Shown here: positions 1 to 39,300 of the stretch, piece after piece
Numbering within the stretch: position 1 is the first letter of the stretch
Layout: each line of letters starts with the position of its first letter
From: Solea solea
Lineage: Eukaryota; Chordata; Actinopteri; Pleuronectiformes; Soleidae
Assembly: GCF_958295425.1 (NCBI RefSeq)
Contig: NC_081148.1
Location: 10,325,466-10,389,465, forward strand
DNA length: 64,000 bases
Direction of reading: 5' to 3'
The notes under the pieces: generated by a model
What the model was told of the DNA's origin: nothing
Seen by the model: the letters and a program-made list of their open reading frames with translations, nothing else
The model's database searches: none
Program-made: the position numbers and the translations under genes

Positions 1-452
1 CTCATTTCTGAACTTATCATCTTTAATCCTTTAACACAGAGCGTATCACAGACGACACGTTACGCGATGGTTTCCTATCGGCAAAATTCCCACGGTTTCT
101 GAAAGCTAAGAAGTTGCACGCAAAATCTGGTGTTCATGTACAAGTACAGAGTTTTTTTTTCTTCTTCATTTTAAATAGTTAATTCAGTATTTTAACATGC
201 AGTAAATTGTAAATAATTGACAGATATTGAAAGTTATTCTGGAAAACTGGGCTAAAGCACTTACTCACAGGACATTTTCTGGCTTATGGTTAAAATAAGC
301 AAAAAAAAAAAAAAAAAAGCCAGAGGAGGCCTAGGTGTTAAAGGGTTAAAAGTATTGTTATTTTATCATCCTGTCATATAATGTCTGAATGATTACTTTT
401 ATTTCCTATAAATGATTGATGAACTAAGGGTTCGTTTTTAATGTAGACAAAC

Positions 453-27869
<27,417 letters not shown>

Positions 27870-28010
27870 GTTTGCTGTCGCAGCGTGAAAGGGCATCCGT
27901 ACCACATGTCTTACCTAAGAAAGAAAGTATCGCGAGAGTATCGTCAACTGAGCATGTGAGATCTTTTTCGCTCATCACAATTCATAATACACGTGAAGAG
28001 TTAGTATGTA
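27870..28010 (-). promoter_or_regulatory. probable lrpprc 5'UTR/promoter
   Basis: The DNA just upstream of the lrpprc start has several CpGs (for example in cgcgagagtatcg near 27930) in otherwise AT-rich surroundings. No TATA box is evident. A short CpG-bearing promoter is usual for a housekeeping mitochondrial gene. The TSS is not determinable here. Confidence 0.4.
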
Positions 28011-28830
28011 TTATGAAGTTATTGTTGGACCTGTAAAATATACAAGTTTTTTTTGTCTTCAAGCTGAAACCAAGATGCATTTGTCATGCCCAGTCCTAAA
28101 ACTAGAAACATTTATGTCTGCATTTGTATATATTTAACTGTTCATCCACTGGCTTATGTTGGAAGAAACGTGACTTAAATAAACGAGTAAATAAATAAAT
28201 AGAGAAATAAATTAATAAATAAATGGATCCATCCAGCTTCTACAGCTTTGTCACAACGAGGGTGGCAGAAATTAATAAATAGATATGTTTTTAAAAATAA
28301 AAAATATTTCTGTATTATTTATGTATTCATTTATTCTCTATTGAGTTACTTATTCATTTTTCGTCCTTCCTTGCAGCAACTAAATGACATTATTGTGACC
28401 TTTTTTGTCAAATGGAAGAAGAAAAAAAATAAATGTTAACAACACCCATTACTGTGCCACTTACGCCATTGATACTGTATAGTCTCCATTATAGTACAAT
28501 TACAGTTGACTTGTTCAAGGTCAAAGTATTTTAACAGAGAAGTACTAGACTGGCTTACTATGGTGGCAAAAGTGGGTAAACATTCACTTGCACTAGCTTC
28601 TGGAATTAGATTTTTAAAATACTTTCTAAGTTATCATTTAATTAAAGTACATGAAAATTGGTAAATTGGATATCCATCAGTTCATCAATTAGCTACTCAG
28701 TTTAGGACTGGTTATGGTTATGGATGTCTGTGTAAATAATGAAATCAACATACACATTAGAGGTCAACAGTGACCACACAACAAATGTTTCTCCTGTTAG
28801 AATAATTATTTGGCCATCTTTCTTAAGTCT
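28011..28830. other. spacer between lrpprc and znhit2
   Basis: AT-rich. It contains an imperfect aaat tandem run at about 28178-28224 (aaataaataaatag...). No coding frame is supported. Confidence 0.6.
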
Positions 28831-28836
28831 TTTATT
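28831..28836 (-). terminator. candidate znhit2 poly(A) signal
   Basis: Tttatt on the plus strand reads AATAAA on the minus strand, about 120 nt past the znhit2 stop codon. It is a plausible cleavage signal for a short 3'UTR, but not confirmed. Confidence 0.4.
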
Positions 28837-28956
28837 TGGTGTATTCATAGATTTCGAGCAGTAATGAGCATATTGGTGAATTACACAGTCACAACTGAAC
28901 AAAGTCTTCATACATTTTAATTACAATACAAATATCAACATGTTCAAGAATGCTTT

Positions 28957-30663
28957 TCATTGGCTCACTTCTTCAATCAATTTACTTTTCCCTCTCATCT
29001 TCCCTTTTTTCAAGTTCCCCTCTACGACAGCCTTTGCTTTCTCCAGGCTATTCCTCACACTCTGTCTTTTACTGTGTTCAGTCCATAACTCAAGAGCAAG
29101 TCGGCGAATCTGGGGTGCATTGTCCAAGACCCAAGCTTGAAAGAATTCACATTTTTTGCTTGCCAGGAAGTACTTCTGCCTCCTTGCCCCTTCCTCTCCC
29201 TCTTTAGACAGGGCTGCTCTTGCCTGAGAAAGAACAGAGCGAAGCTGACTCAAAGCTGCCAGGCAGTATCCTGTAGAGTCTTTTCTATCTCTGCCAGTCA
29301 TGACGTGAGCCACAGCTTCCAGTGCCCTGGCTGGGGCAAGAGGATCTTCCTTGTCGAGGTAGCCTCCACTCGAAACAGTGTCTCCACAGTCTAAAGCCTC
29401 TTGGACAGAGCTGAACACTCTGCTTGAGCTCAGTGCCTCTGACAGAGCGAGAATCATGTCACATAATTCAAACATCAATGAATTAGTGTCACCGTTAAAT
29501 AGACACAGACTGAAGGTGTAGCCAAATAGTGCATTGACCAAACTGTAGCATATCAAGGGAGATGGATTTGCACACAAAGAACTCAAATTTGGAATTTTTG
29601 AAGAGATTGGAGGCACAGAGGGAGCTGTTGATCTTGCTTTCCCCTGGCTTGTTTCCTTTATATTTCTCCCTTTAATCGCTCTGAACTTTGTAGATGTTTT
29701 GGCCTCTTTCTGTGATGTCTTCACTTTGTTATAAGCATCATCTTCATCCACGGCAGTTAATAACTCACTCTCCACTTTGCTGACTTCCTCCACCAGCGTT
29801 GTCCCTTCCTCATTGTGCTCCTCCCACCATGGCTTCCAGAGGGGAACTAACCCGCCAAGAGCTCCAGACTTCATCAGATCAATAAACTTTTCCTTTTCTT
29901 TGCCATCAAGCATTTCCCACAGCTCCTCCTCAGAAAGGTTGTCCACATCCATCCTTGAGAGCCGTTCTGCCAAGTCCAGCCCCCCTTCAGCATGTTCGTC
30001 ATCTTCATCAATGTCTCCTGGCAGCATATCCCCACCTCCGATCTCTTCTAGTTTTCTCAAAATAGCCTCAATTTCTGGTGTACTCCCCTCTCCAGACTGT
30101 TGGAGATCTGCTAACCTGGACAAGAGTTCCACAACCTGTACTTTCTCTGCTGTGTCCTCTTCTCCTTCACCTGACACAATACCTGCTTCTTTTAACAACT
30201 GTCCCATCCCCCCATCTGTTCTTTCTGCCATATGTCTCAGTCCAACAAGAACCTCCTGCATTTTCTTTTTGTCGTTACCCTCTGTTTTCCCCATATCTTT
30301 CAGTTCCTCCAGAACAGACTCCTTGTAAAATGCTTCTGAGCAGTCAGTGTGAGCTGGGCTCTGGTAGCAAACCAAGCCACAGTATTGCAGGTTACACCGA
30401 GGACAGGTGTAGCAAGAGGGTTTACATTCACAAAACATGCAGACCACATTTCTCCCAGTGTTACTTCCATCCTCTGTGGATTCCTCCGCTTGTGCTGGCA
30501 TAAGCAGCACATCTTGTCCAGAAACAGCTCCTCTGGACGGTAACAGAATCCCATCTTTGGTCACCGACTCGGGCTCTGCATCAATCCACTCTTCCTTTGG
30601 ACCAATGTCTGTCAGAAGAGTTCTCACAGAAGACGGAAGTCTTCGTCTAATGAATGAATTCAT
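28957..30663 (-). CDS. znhit2: znhit2, zinc finger HIT domain-containing protein 2
   Basis: One uninterrupted coding exon of 568 codons. A HIT zinc finger lies at residues 75-108 (C75, C78, C87, C90, C95, C99, H105, C108; core CYTCPRCNLQYCGLVCY). An acidic, Glu-rich linker follows, then a KEKFIDLMKSGAL and LVPLWKPWW segment like human FERLLSRGEAG and LLPPWRPWW. The C-terminal domain has IPNLSSL, LVNALFGYTFSLCLFNGD and KKCEFFQAW, and the protein ends LIEEVSQ (human LIEELPS). ZNHIT2 links the R2TP/RUVBL1-RUVBL2 chaperone to assembly of the U5 snRNP (known for the human protein). The fish protein is longer than human (about 403 residues): it has some 70 residues before the finger and a longer linker. 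It lies about 1 kb upstream of lrpprc on the same strand. The identification is strong; the function is inferred from the family. Confidence 0.96.
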   Translation of the reverse strand: MNSFIRRRLPSSVRTLLTDIGPKEEWIDAEPESVTKDGILLPSRGAVSGQDVLLMPAQAEESTEDGSNTGRNVVCMFCECKPSCYTCPRCNLQYCGLVCYQSPAHTDCSEAFYKESVLEELKDMGKTEGNDKKKMQEVLVGLRHMAERTDGGMGQLLKEAGIVSGEGEEDTAEKVQVVELLSRLADLQQSGEGSTPEIEAILRKLEEIGGGDMLPGDIDEDDEHAEGGLDLAERLSRMDVDNLSEEELWEMLDGKEKEKFIDLMKSGALGGLVPLWKPWWEEHNEEGTTLVEEVSKVESELLTAVDEDDAYNKVKTSQKEAKTSTKFRAIKGRNIKETSQGKARSTAPSVPPISSKIPNLSSLCANPSPLICYSLVNALFGYTFSLCLFNGDTNSLMFELCDMILALSEALSSSRVFSSVQEALDCGDTVSSGGYLDKEDPLAPARALEAVAHVMTGRDRKDSTGYCLAALSQLRSVLSQARAALSKEGEEGARRQKYFLASKKCEFFQAWVLDNAPQIRRLALELWTEHSKRQSVRNSLEKAKAVVEGNLKKGKMRGKSKLIEEVSQ

Positions 30664-31491
30664 GTTGTATCAAAAGGTGAAGGCCCCACAACAGGTAACC
30701 TAAGAATTTAATAGATTACAATTAAAATTATTAGAATGTGTGAGATCCTGTCACAAAGTACATTTCAGCAAAAAATAAGAGGACAATTTTTAGACAAAAG
30801 TTAAGCGCCATTTTTTGTTAGTACATAAAGAGTACAGCGTTGAAAAAAGGTACAAATTCAAGATACCAGTGTCAACTCAAATGTGGACAGTACCCAATCC
30901 AACTTTAAATTTTTAAAGCTCATTTTCTGTATTGTGAAATTATTTCTGTATAAAAGCATTTGATATTTAGATGTCTGCGAAGGTTCTCAATCATCCAGGG
31001 TCATAGTCATCTTCAGGCGTTAGCAGTAAGCAGTGGGACTTGCTTAGTTGAAACAAATAAGTTGAAGACTATTTAAGCCAGAGGTTCATATAAGAAACCA
31101 TTTGTCAACAGACAAGACAACTGTGAAACGTGGAGTTGTTTAACAAGACAGATAAAAGATACATTGTTTCACGTTGTGACTTCAAATAAATAAACATTAT
31201 ACAATAGGGAAACGCGAATAAAGAAAGTCTATTCAATACAGCATTTAACATTTGAGACACCTTGACGAAAACACAAAATCGCCACTGTAATATTGCGAGA
31301 TCGCGTTCTTGTATTTCATCCACGGTGAGATGTTAACATTAGCACAACACAGTGCGCATCGTTACATTATTCGTAACGCAACACAAAATATACGTTGTGG
31401 TCGCCACGAACATTTATTTAGCAGCACTCGCGGTCAATACAAACATTGTTCAGTGTAACTCAAAGGTCTTAAACATGAAAAAAGAACTTAC

Positions 31492-31600
31492 TCGTTTGCT
31501 CCAGCTACGTTTCACACTCGCTTTGACAAGAACCGAGCTGCCATGGCGCATTTTGATGACGTATGATTTACTTCTTCGTCGATATTTTACTGCAGTCAGC
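31492..31600 (-). promoter_or_regulatory. probable znhit2 first non-coding exon and promoter area
   Basis: On the minus strand a consensus donor (CGA/GTAAGTTC) occurs at 31491. A plausible acceptor (aaattcttag) follows at about 30700, 37 nt before the znhit2 ATG at 30663. The DNA around 31300-31600 is richer in CpG than its neighbours. This suggests a spliced 5'UTR with an intron of about 0.8 kb. It is inferred from splice motifs only, and the upstream edge is arbitrary. Confidence 0.4.
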
Positions 31601-32448
31601 ATCCACACTGTTGGGTAATACTGCCGCCCTCCTCCTATTACTGTCTCCACCAGTAACTATTTTCTGTAGTTGTGTTGTTTAATTTTTTTGTATTTAATGT
31701 GTACATTTTCTAAAGAACATAAAGTAGGGGTTCTCATCTTTTCTTACTGACTATTAAGTAATGAGCTTGTTCTGATAACATAATGGAAATTGTTTAACTA
31801 TTTGTTGTTGTATTTTTGTCAACAAAGCCTTATTCTATAATTGCTTTTATTTTGCTGTTGTGTGCACATTATAGCTGCCTATTAAAACATTTCCAACAAA
31901 GTGTGGAAAACACATATTATAAAATGAATTGGTAAGAAGATACTATTTCATACATGCCGATTTGTTAACCCAACAAATTAAATAGCAAAAATTAAATTTT
32001 TACATCTTCAAGTCGACACCAAGTGAAAATAACTGCCATGTTTGATCAACAGGTAAGTAAATAGGAAAATACTTTGTCATAAATGGTCTTGCCCATAGAT
32101 ACAACAAACTGTTGTGCTTAAAAGTTGTTGATTTTTTTAAATTAACACTATGTAGGATTTGCTCTCAGGTTCCTCCCACAGTTGGTGAACAGTGCTACAA
32201 CTGTCGTAAAATATGTCGAGGTAATGTGCATTTGTAGTCAGTGACACCAGTGAATCAAGACTTCTAATGTACAACTAACCATGTCTTCAGACCATGTACA
32301 GTACTCTATGTTATAGTATTTTATATACAAATATGATTACATTGTTATTATTTTTCAAGACACTACAAAAGAAAACTAAAATAATGACCTACTGTATGAC
32401 ATATGCTATAAAGTAAAATGTTGTGGTTCTTTCTGTGGCATAAACCAG

Positions 32449-32564
32449 AAGTTACATAGTGCTAATACAGGCAGTGCAGACAGGCTTAGACAAGGGCGCA
32501 ATTCACCCTGTTGTGAGTTCATTTACAATCAAATTAATGAAATCCTTACATTGTGTCGCTTTAA
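32449..32564 (-). repeat. MITE-like element, copy A
   Basis: On the minus strand it begins ttaaagcgacacaatgtaag and ends gcactatgtaact, matching both ends of copy B at 49460. Internal similarity includes tgtctaagcctg and cctgtattagcac. Confidence 0.6.
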
Positions 32565-33173
32565 GGTAGAATCCCTTTGTTTTTTTCAGACAGCAGCCAA
32601 TCCTATTTAAAGGACTCATCAGAAACATTTGCAAGTCTCTGAATCACACACTGTTCCTCCAACTAATTTCCTGTCACTTTGCGTGTCCTTTATGCCTGTC
32701 TGTCCACGTGTGTGTCTTTCTGACTGTGCCGTGTGTGCCTTCCCTGGGGTTGTTTTCTATAAGGTGATTGTCTCCTGCAGGGGGTCAAGCATGGTAAAGG
32801 TCATGTAGGTGGGGAGTTGTCAGGTGGCTGTCCACCCCTCACTGGGCCAATGGGCTCCTGTGCTGCCTGTCAGAGTCTGTGGGGAAAGGGGGAGTGGGGA
32901 AGTGGGGGTCGGAGGTTGGCATGTGCCATGCTGTCTTGGCCCTGCCGGGTGGCTGTCATGCCAGCAGTCCTGGGTAGGCTGCTGTTTCCTTGTGTCTCTT
33001 TTATTATTTTCTTCCCCTGGCATGTCTTGTGACATGTTCGAACCCCCAACACGAAATCCACAAGCTTCTAACTGTTGTTGGACTGATGTTGTGCAGTAGA
33101 ATCTCATCCAGGAAGGTTTGCAAAATCTCTTTGTCCTCTTTGCACAAGTCTGGGCACAAACAGGTTTGGCATT

Positions 33174-33400
33174 TGGTTTTCACTTAAAGATCAAATGTTT
33201 TCACTTTTCTTTTTCCGCATTTTACACATTCTACAAGTACTGTAGCTAAGTCTTTTAATTGCTGTCAGCTGAAGTTGTTAGGTCCACTAGACCAGTGTCT
33301 CCCAAACTCTCTATATCAATTCATTTACATCTATATTTTTGATCTGATAAATTAATCATTTCCTAGAGTTGTTTGGTAAATTAATTAAAACTTTGTTTTA
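33174..33400 (+). repeat. left arm of a 227-bp perfect inverted repeat
   Basis: It begins tggttttcacttaaagatc and ends attaaaactttgtttta. By eye it is identical base for base to the reverse complement of 35204-35430. Confidence 0.9.
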
Positions 33401-33402
33401 AT

Positions 33403-33471
33403 TAAACACACACACACACACACACTCACTCACACACACGCACACACACGCACACACACACACACACACAA
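33403..33471. repeat. imperfect (CA)n microsatellite
   Basis: CA repeat with act and cgc interruptions. It starts immediately inside the left arm of the 227-bp inverted repeat; a (GT)19 tract follows at 33571-33609. Confidence 0.9.
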
Positions 33472-33568
33472 ATTCTGCAGTCTGCCACCAGCTGATAGGT
33501 GACAAGGAACAGGCTCTGCCTTTTGGGCATGTCCAACCCTGGTATGTCTGGAGCTGTCTTCTGTACAG

Positions 33569-33570
<2 letters not shown>

Positions 33571-33609
<39 letters not shown>
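33571..33609. repeat. (GT)19 microsatellite
   Basis: Perfect GT repeat, 100 bp after a CA tract; the two could pair as a hairpin. Confidence 0.93.
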
Positions 33610-33610
<1 letters not shown>

Positions 33611-33629
33611 CTTGTCAGGCATAAACACT

Positions 33630-33790
33630 GACCTTGTCAGGACCAGTAGTCCTCATGGGGACCAAAACCTGGTCCTAAGAACATAATTTCTGAGGCTAAG
33701 ATTTGAATTGTGGTTAGGTTAAGGTTAGGGTTAGGGTTAGAGATAATGTTTTGTTTAGGTTGTCCAAATTAATGTAAGTCAATACCAGTT
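33630..33790 (+). repeat. dispersed repeat with TTAGGG-like run, copy 1
   Basis: It contains agtagtcctcatggggacca, aaacctggtcc and ggttaaggttagggttaggg. The same motif set occurs at about 45290-45400 (gggaccaaaggctggtcctg) and inverted at 41510-41660. Confidence 0.55.
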
Positions 33791-35203
33791 GTTAAAAGGA
33801 GAGCTGTGTGGTTAGTGAGAGTAGACCTATGTTGATGTGTAGACTGTTCTGTCACCTGTCAGCTCAAAACAAATCTAGCACTGTAGGGCTCCTAAAAGGG
33901 AGACTGCTTGTATGTGTGTGTTTGGGGGGGTTAGACTGGTGAGTGGGGGTGTCTTGTCTGTCTTGCCCCTTGCACAGTTTCTACTGGGGCAGCCAGAAGC
34001 AAGTATTTCAGTTTGATGGACAGACTTTTGGACATACACTCAAACTTGAACAGTTTTTCTTTTAGTCCAAGTAACACATGAAAATAAATTAAGACTTTGA
34101 GAAGATATTACAATATCCAAATTTGTATGATAATAAGAAATATAAAATTCACTTTTGAATTTTTTTTTTTTTTCCATTAATTTATACACTGAAAAATCTA
34201 CCAAAAATGGGAATGCAAAAAGTCAGATGCACTGTTCAAAAACATTATCAAACAACTGCAATCATACATTTCTTCCATGATGAACTTCCAGAATTGTCAG
34301 CTATAAAAGAGTGTGGTTTGAGAAACAGTGTCTGCAGTGAATCAGTGTTACTTTTTGGTGATGGATGGAGTATGCAGCAAGCTCTTAATTGAAAGCGGAC
34401 ATAGCAACAACAACCTCACTTTCTCCCTCACCCTCTCATCTGCCCTTTCGTCTTTCCTCCATATACAGTTTTTATGAATGAACCCAAGAATATATGGGCC
34501 CACCTCCCCCCACATGAAAACATCAATGTACTCCTTCAATAATTAATCTCCATGATCTATTATTTACCCTTTATTTTCCCCCTTCATAAAAAGGCTTAGC
34601 CTTGCCTTCATAAACCTCTCTTACTCCTCCTCCTCTAACTTTTTCCGTCCACTCTTCTTCTCCCACTCTCCTTTATAATTTCGCCAGGACACTCTTCATA
34701 TAAACAAATTCCTGTATCCTGTGCTGCTCCTTGATCTGCTTCGACAAGTAGATTTCCTCACTCGAGTGTGGACGTATGTGTGTGTGCTGGATGCAGTGCA
34801 GCATGTGATGTGCTAAAACACAGGTGAATGGAGCGGTAGCCTCTCAGCGACCTAAAGTGGCTGTTGACAGCAGTGACAGCAGAAGTGAGTGGGGATGGTG
34901 GAAGAAGAAATGGTTTCTGTTTCTCTGGACAGAACTGGTCTCATGTCTCATCTCAGTAACAGCAGCAGTAATTCGGGGCCCAAGCAGTGAATGGCACATT
35001 ATTAGCAATTTAAATCTGTCTTCTGGCCCATTTTTAAGGGGCTAAAAATTACATTTTCAAGGGCATTTTCAGCCTGACCTCAGTGAAATGTTTTACCTAA
35101 CATTCTAATGGTCTGTTTCCCAAAGACTGGGTCAGGACCCACAGTTGAGTTGCGGGAGTTTTTTTTTTTTTTCAACCCTGACATATGCTTGACATTATAT
35201 GCA

Positions 35204-35430
35204 TAAAACAAAGTTTTAATTAATTTACCAAACAACTCTAGGAAATGATTAATTTATCAGATCAAAAATATAGATGTAAATGAATTGATATAGAGAGTTT
35301 GGGAGACACTGGTCTAGTGGACCTAACAACTTCAGCTGACAGCAATTAAAAGACTTAGCTACAGTACTTGTAGAATGTGTAAAATGCGGAAAAAGAAAAG
35401 TGAAAACATTTGATCTTTAAGTGAAAACCA
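35204..35430 (-). repeat. right arm of a 227-bp perfect inverted repeat
   Basis: Reverse complement of 33174-33400 with no mismatch seen. The 1.8-kb spacer (33401-35203) has microsatellites and no gene. Confidence 0.9.
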
Positions 35431-36360
35431 TTACAAGAAGACTTTTTGAACCTTTTTGGACTGAAAGAAAACCAATCGCAAATCTATGTGGCAATAGTGT
35501 ATGCCTCTGAAATGGGGAATCTCCCACAACAATGAAAGACAACCTTTTAAATACACTCAGCCGAATTCAGTGGAAATGTGTTTAAAAGAAATATGTATGC
35601 AGGGTGAACCCAGCCGAGTCTGCCAGAAATGGCCGACTTATAGCTCCCCCAGGCAAAAGTCATTAGACGCCATTATTAGTAGATAACCAACGCTCCTAGA
35701 AAACAACAACAAACACGTTTGCTGACATAGTTTTCATAACTCTACATACGTCATCCGGATCATTGGTCTGATTGGTTGTAGGTCTATTCAATTGCGTGCA
35801 GAGGCATTTTGATCTACTTCCGTTCGTCACACCCCTTGCAAGTGGGAGATGACTTCACCTTTTCCAGACTCATCCTCAGGCCAGTAAATCTGACTACATT
35901 TGAGTAAATTTCAGACTCTCGTGCAAACATATATGTTTCTGCACCTCTAATGAAGAAGCGATACTTTAAATATGATCAAAATATGACCATGATATACTTG
36001 TATACAGAAAGCATGGCCTATCTGTGGCTTCCCATGACTTGGGAGAAAGTCTCAGTGAGACTTCCATGTTTTTCTCTCAGCTCCCCCTTCTCTTTTGCCG
36101 TCTCCATCACACCATTCCCGCAGGAGCAAACCTGAGACTGAGTGTGTATCAGTGTATCACCCACCTCCATCTGCCTAACCTCTGGCCCCGCCTCCCTCCA
36201 TCCCCATGAGAGGGAGCAGTGGATCAAGAAAAGGCGAGGCGAGGCAGAAAGAGTGACGGAGCGACAGAATGAAGTGTGTCTGTGTCTCAAAGGATTGGTC
36301 TCTGTCTGTCCAAATCAAGAAGTGAGGATGTGATTGCAGGGGAGACAGGGGAGAGGCATC

Positions 36361-36365
<5 letters not shown>

Positions 36366-36392
<27 letters not shown>
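36366..36392. repeat. (GT)13 microsatellite
   Basis: Intergenic GT tract. A similar one lies at 36539-36562 and an imperfect CA/CG tract at 36680-36728. Confidence 0.9.
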
Positions 36393-36393
<1 letters not shown>

Positions 36394-39300
36394 GTCCATG
36401 TTGAGCTGAGGTGTCATATGTGAAGATCACAGCTTCACGCTTGTGGCAACCAGGGATGACACTCTAAATCACTGAAATGCCAGAGACATCTGTGCTGTGA
36501 TATGTTGTGTGTGCATGTGTATGTGTGAACGTGTGCATGTGTGTGTGTGTGTGTGTGTGTGTGTTTCCTGTGAGACCTTGGTGGAGATTATACCACTTTT
36601 AGAGTCTGAAAGTGAAAATGTTATCAAGTATGTCACCTTGGAAAAACAGAGAGTGACATGGTCTCATCCGGACACTGACGCACGCACACACACACATGCA
36701 CGCACGCACACGCACGCACACACACACAGACCTCAGTTGAACCCTTCTTTGACACGAGCAGTCACAAATGTGTTCAATGTCACTGATTTAAAATGGATGC
36801 ATCGACACTAATGAATCAATAATGATGTCGTACATGTGTTTAAGTGAGCTCGTATTTGTAATGCTACCACTTGGACTGACTATTTATTTATTGTTTATTG
36901 TGTGGGTTGACTTGTAACAGCACTGCCTCAGTGTCCGTCCCATCATGCAGGATCTTCCTTTCCCAATTCTGCTCTGTGAAAATCTCTGTAAAAAAGGCAG
37001 TTTCCCTGGCTTTAAGGTTAGACTTAATTCATTTGTTCATGGCCAGCAACCACCTCTCTATTATCTGTCAATCATATTTGGCTGTCAACCATTTATCCTT
37101 CACCATTGGCAAACTGGAGTTATATTTCACCACGTCAATGAATTTAAGAATAACATCCACTTTAGTAGATGTTCCATACAATAGAAGGTACTTTATTCAT
37201 CCATGAAATACATTCATTCTGGACTATGTGGTGCTGCATATAACTCAATTTAAAATAAGTAGCATAAAAAAATAATAACTAATTAAACTACCCTTTGTTG
37301 CACATGCCTGAGCGTTAAAGCTTATTCTTACAGTAAAGGACATTGGATGGGTCAGCCAGTATAAACTGTAATTATTACAATCATTTATCTGCACTATTTC
37401 ACCTGTCTCTTTACCTATAGACTTCTACAGTATATTAGCTTGCTGTCTGCAAGAAATGCTATTTTATTTTTTTGTTCAAATTAGTTGAGCTACTGTACAG
37501 TTTTTTTCTGGTATGCCAATAACTCAAGCCCCCCTTCAGCATTCAAGTATCCACATCATGTGCACACATACACACACACCTACCAACATGACACACACTC
37601 TCTGAGGATAAATAATGACACAGTGCAGTCTCTCATGTATATAAATCTACATGAATGTAGGACAACTCACTGTCAGCTTCAATTCCCACTCAGTGCCGTC
37701 AAAACAACACACCATCCAGCATGTCCCCTTGTTTATTAACCTCCATCCATCTCTTGTTACCTCTATCCATCTTTACCTCTCTCTTTCTTGAGTTGTGAGT
37801 CATTAAGAGGATTGCAGATCAACGCGTGCTCCCATGATCAGGCGGCGCAGACACATAATCTCACACAGCGACGCTGATATCGTTATAGTCACATCATTAT
37901 ATTCGCATCGGCAGGGAAAACCTTTCATGCTCCAACACCTACATGCCTTCACCGCATGCTATCTCCCGAGCCTGATGTGTGTTCTGACTAATTTGCTGTG
38001 TGTGTGAGAGAGAGTATGTGTGTGTTTGTGATCTAGTCTGTCTTGACAGATCACACTAAGCACGTGTACATGGAGTAATGTGTTTATCAAAACATATTAT
38101 TCTCAGTCATGTAGATATGTTACACAATGCAGGAGGAGACCAAAGAAAAAATGATTGAGTGAATGTGTCAATCGTGTTTAAAAAAGAATTAAAAATAATA
38201 AAAATGGAATGTTTTCATTCTATTTTTATTTCTTCACCAACCCCCTGCTATATTCATGGTCCTTTTTTTGAGTGTTTAATTTGATCTGTGCCCATTGATC
38301 GACATACAAAACTCTTTCACCTGATGTCCCGAGCCACTTCAAGGCAATTTGAAGCACCACTTCATAATGTACTTTATAACAAATGTAGCCTTGGATATAA
38401 ATAGCAACAATTACACTACAGCTTGCATGATAGTTCCAAAATTTGTGTAATTTAAAAAAAAAAAAAAAAATCATTGTCAAATGGTGACTGAATATAAGGA
38501 GAAACTGTTGCAAAAATCAGTTAGTGAACAAAGGATGTTTGCATGTTGCATGTATGTCTGTGCTAACCTGAGGCAAGGCAGAGGGACTATTTCAAATATT
38601 AAGAATGGACAGGGGAGCATTTGGCATTTTAGGAATCCACATAATCACACATTCTTAGTGATTTAGTGGTAGCTGGAAAAGGTTGTGTGTTAGTGTGTTT
38701 GACAGTGCTCCGACCCTGGCTGTGATGTTGACATTAGTGGACCAGGACACATCACCTCTGCTTTGGGAAAACGCCTACGGTGAGCCTGCCCTCTAACACA
38801 GCAAGGGGTGCTCTCTTCTTCTGTGTGTGTGTGTGTCACACATATTAATAGTCTTTACTTAAGTAAATGCACCACAGACTTCAACAGTGTTTGAAGTGCC
38901 TGATAATCCCTGAAACAAATTGATTTTTAACTCGGGATAGTTCAGTTTTTTTTTTAAATTGGTGAAGGTATTGACATATTATCATCAACACTGACTTTGT
39001 TAAGTGCATTACCAACTAACCCTAAAATAGGTTAGCAGCTTTATCTACACAGCTTTTCACTTCCTTTCCCAAACCAAATTCCATAGAGGCAAATGTGTGT
39101 TTTGCTGTTCTACTGCTGCCTCAGTCGGTAAGTTTGTGTCACTTAAATAAAGGATTTCTTAACACCACAGTCACAAGCAAATACATTTGAATTTACTGTC
39201 AGAGGCCGCAGTGGACAACTTTGGTGGAGTCTAACTATTCCCATTTTCCGTTCTGTCCCTTAGCAGTTGGTTTTCAAGCTGGTTCAATAATGTGTCATTA

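Noticed and set aside
29777..30328. 183-codon plus-strand frame
   Set aside because: It is the antisense shadow of the znhit2 coding exon; its Ser-rich make-up mirrors the acidic linker on the other strand.
33715..33745. Interstitial telomere as a chromosome fusion scar
   Set aside because: Only about three imperfect units, embedded in a dispersed repeat with related copies nearby.
36018..36417. Candidate gene with open frames on both strands at 36.0-36.4 kb
   Set aside because: No domain, no consistent splice structure, partly microsatellite-coded.
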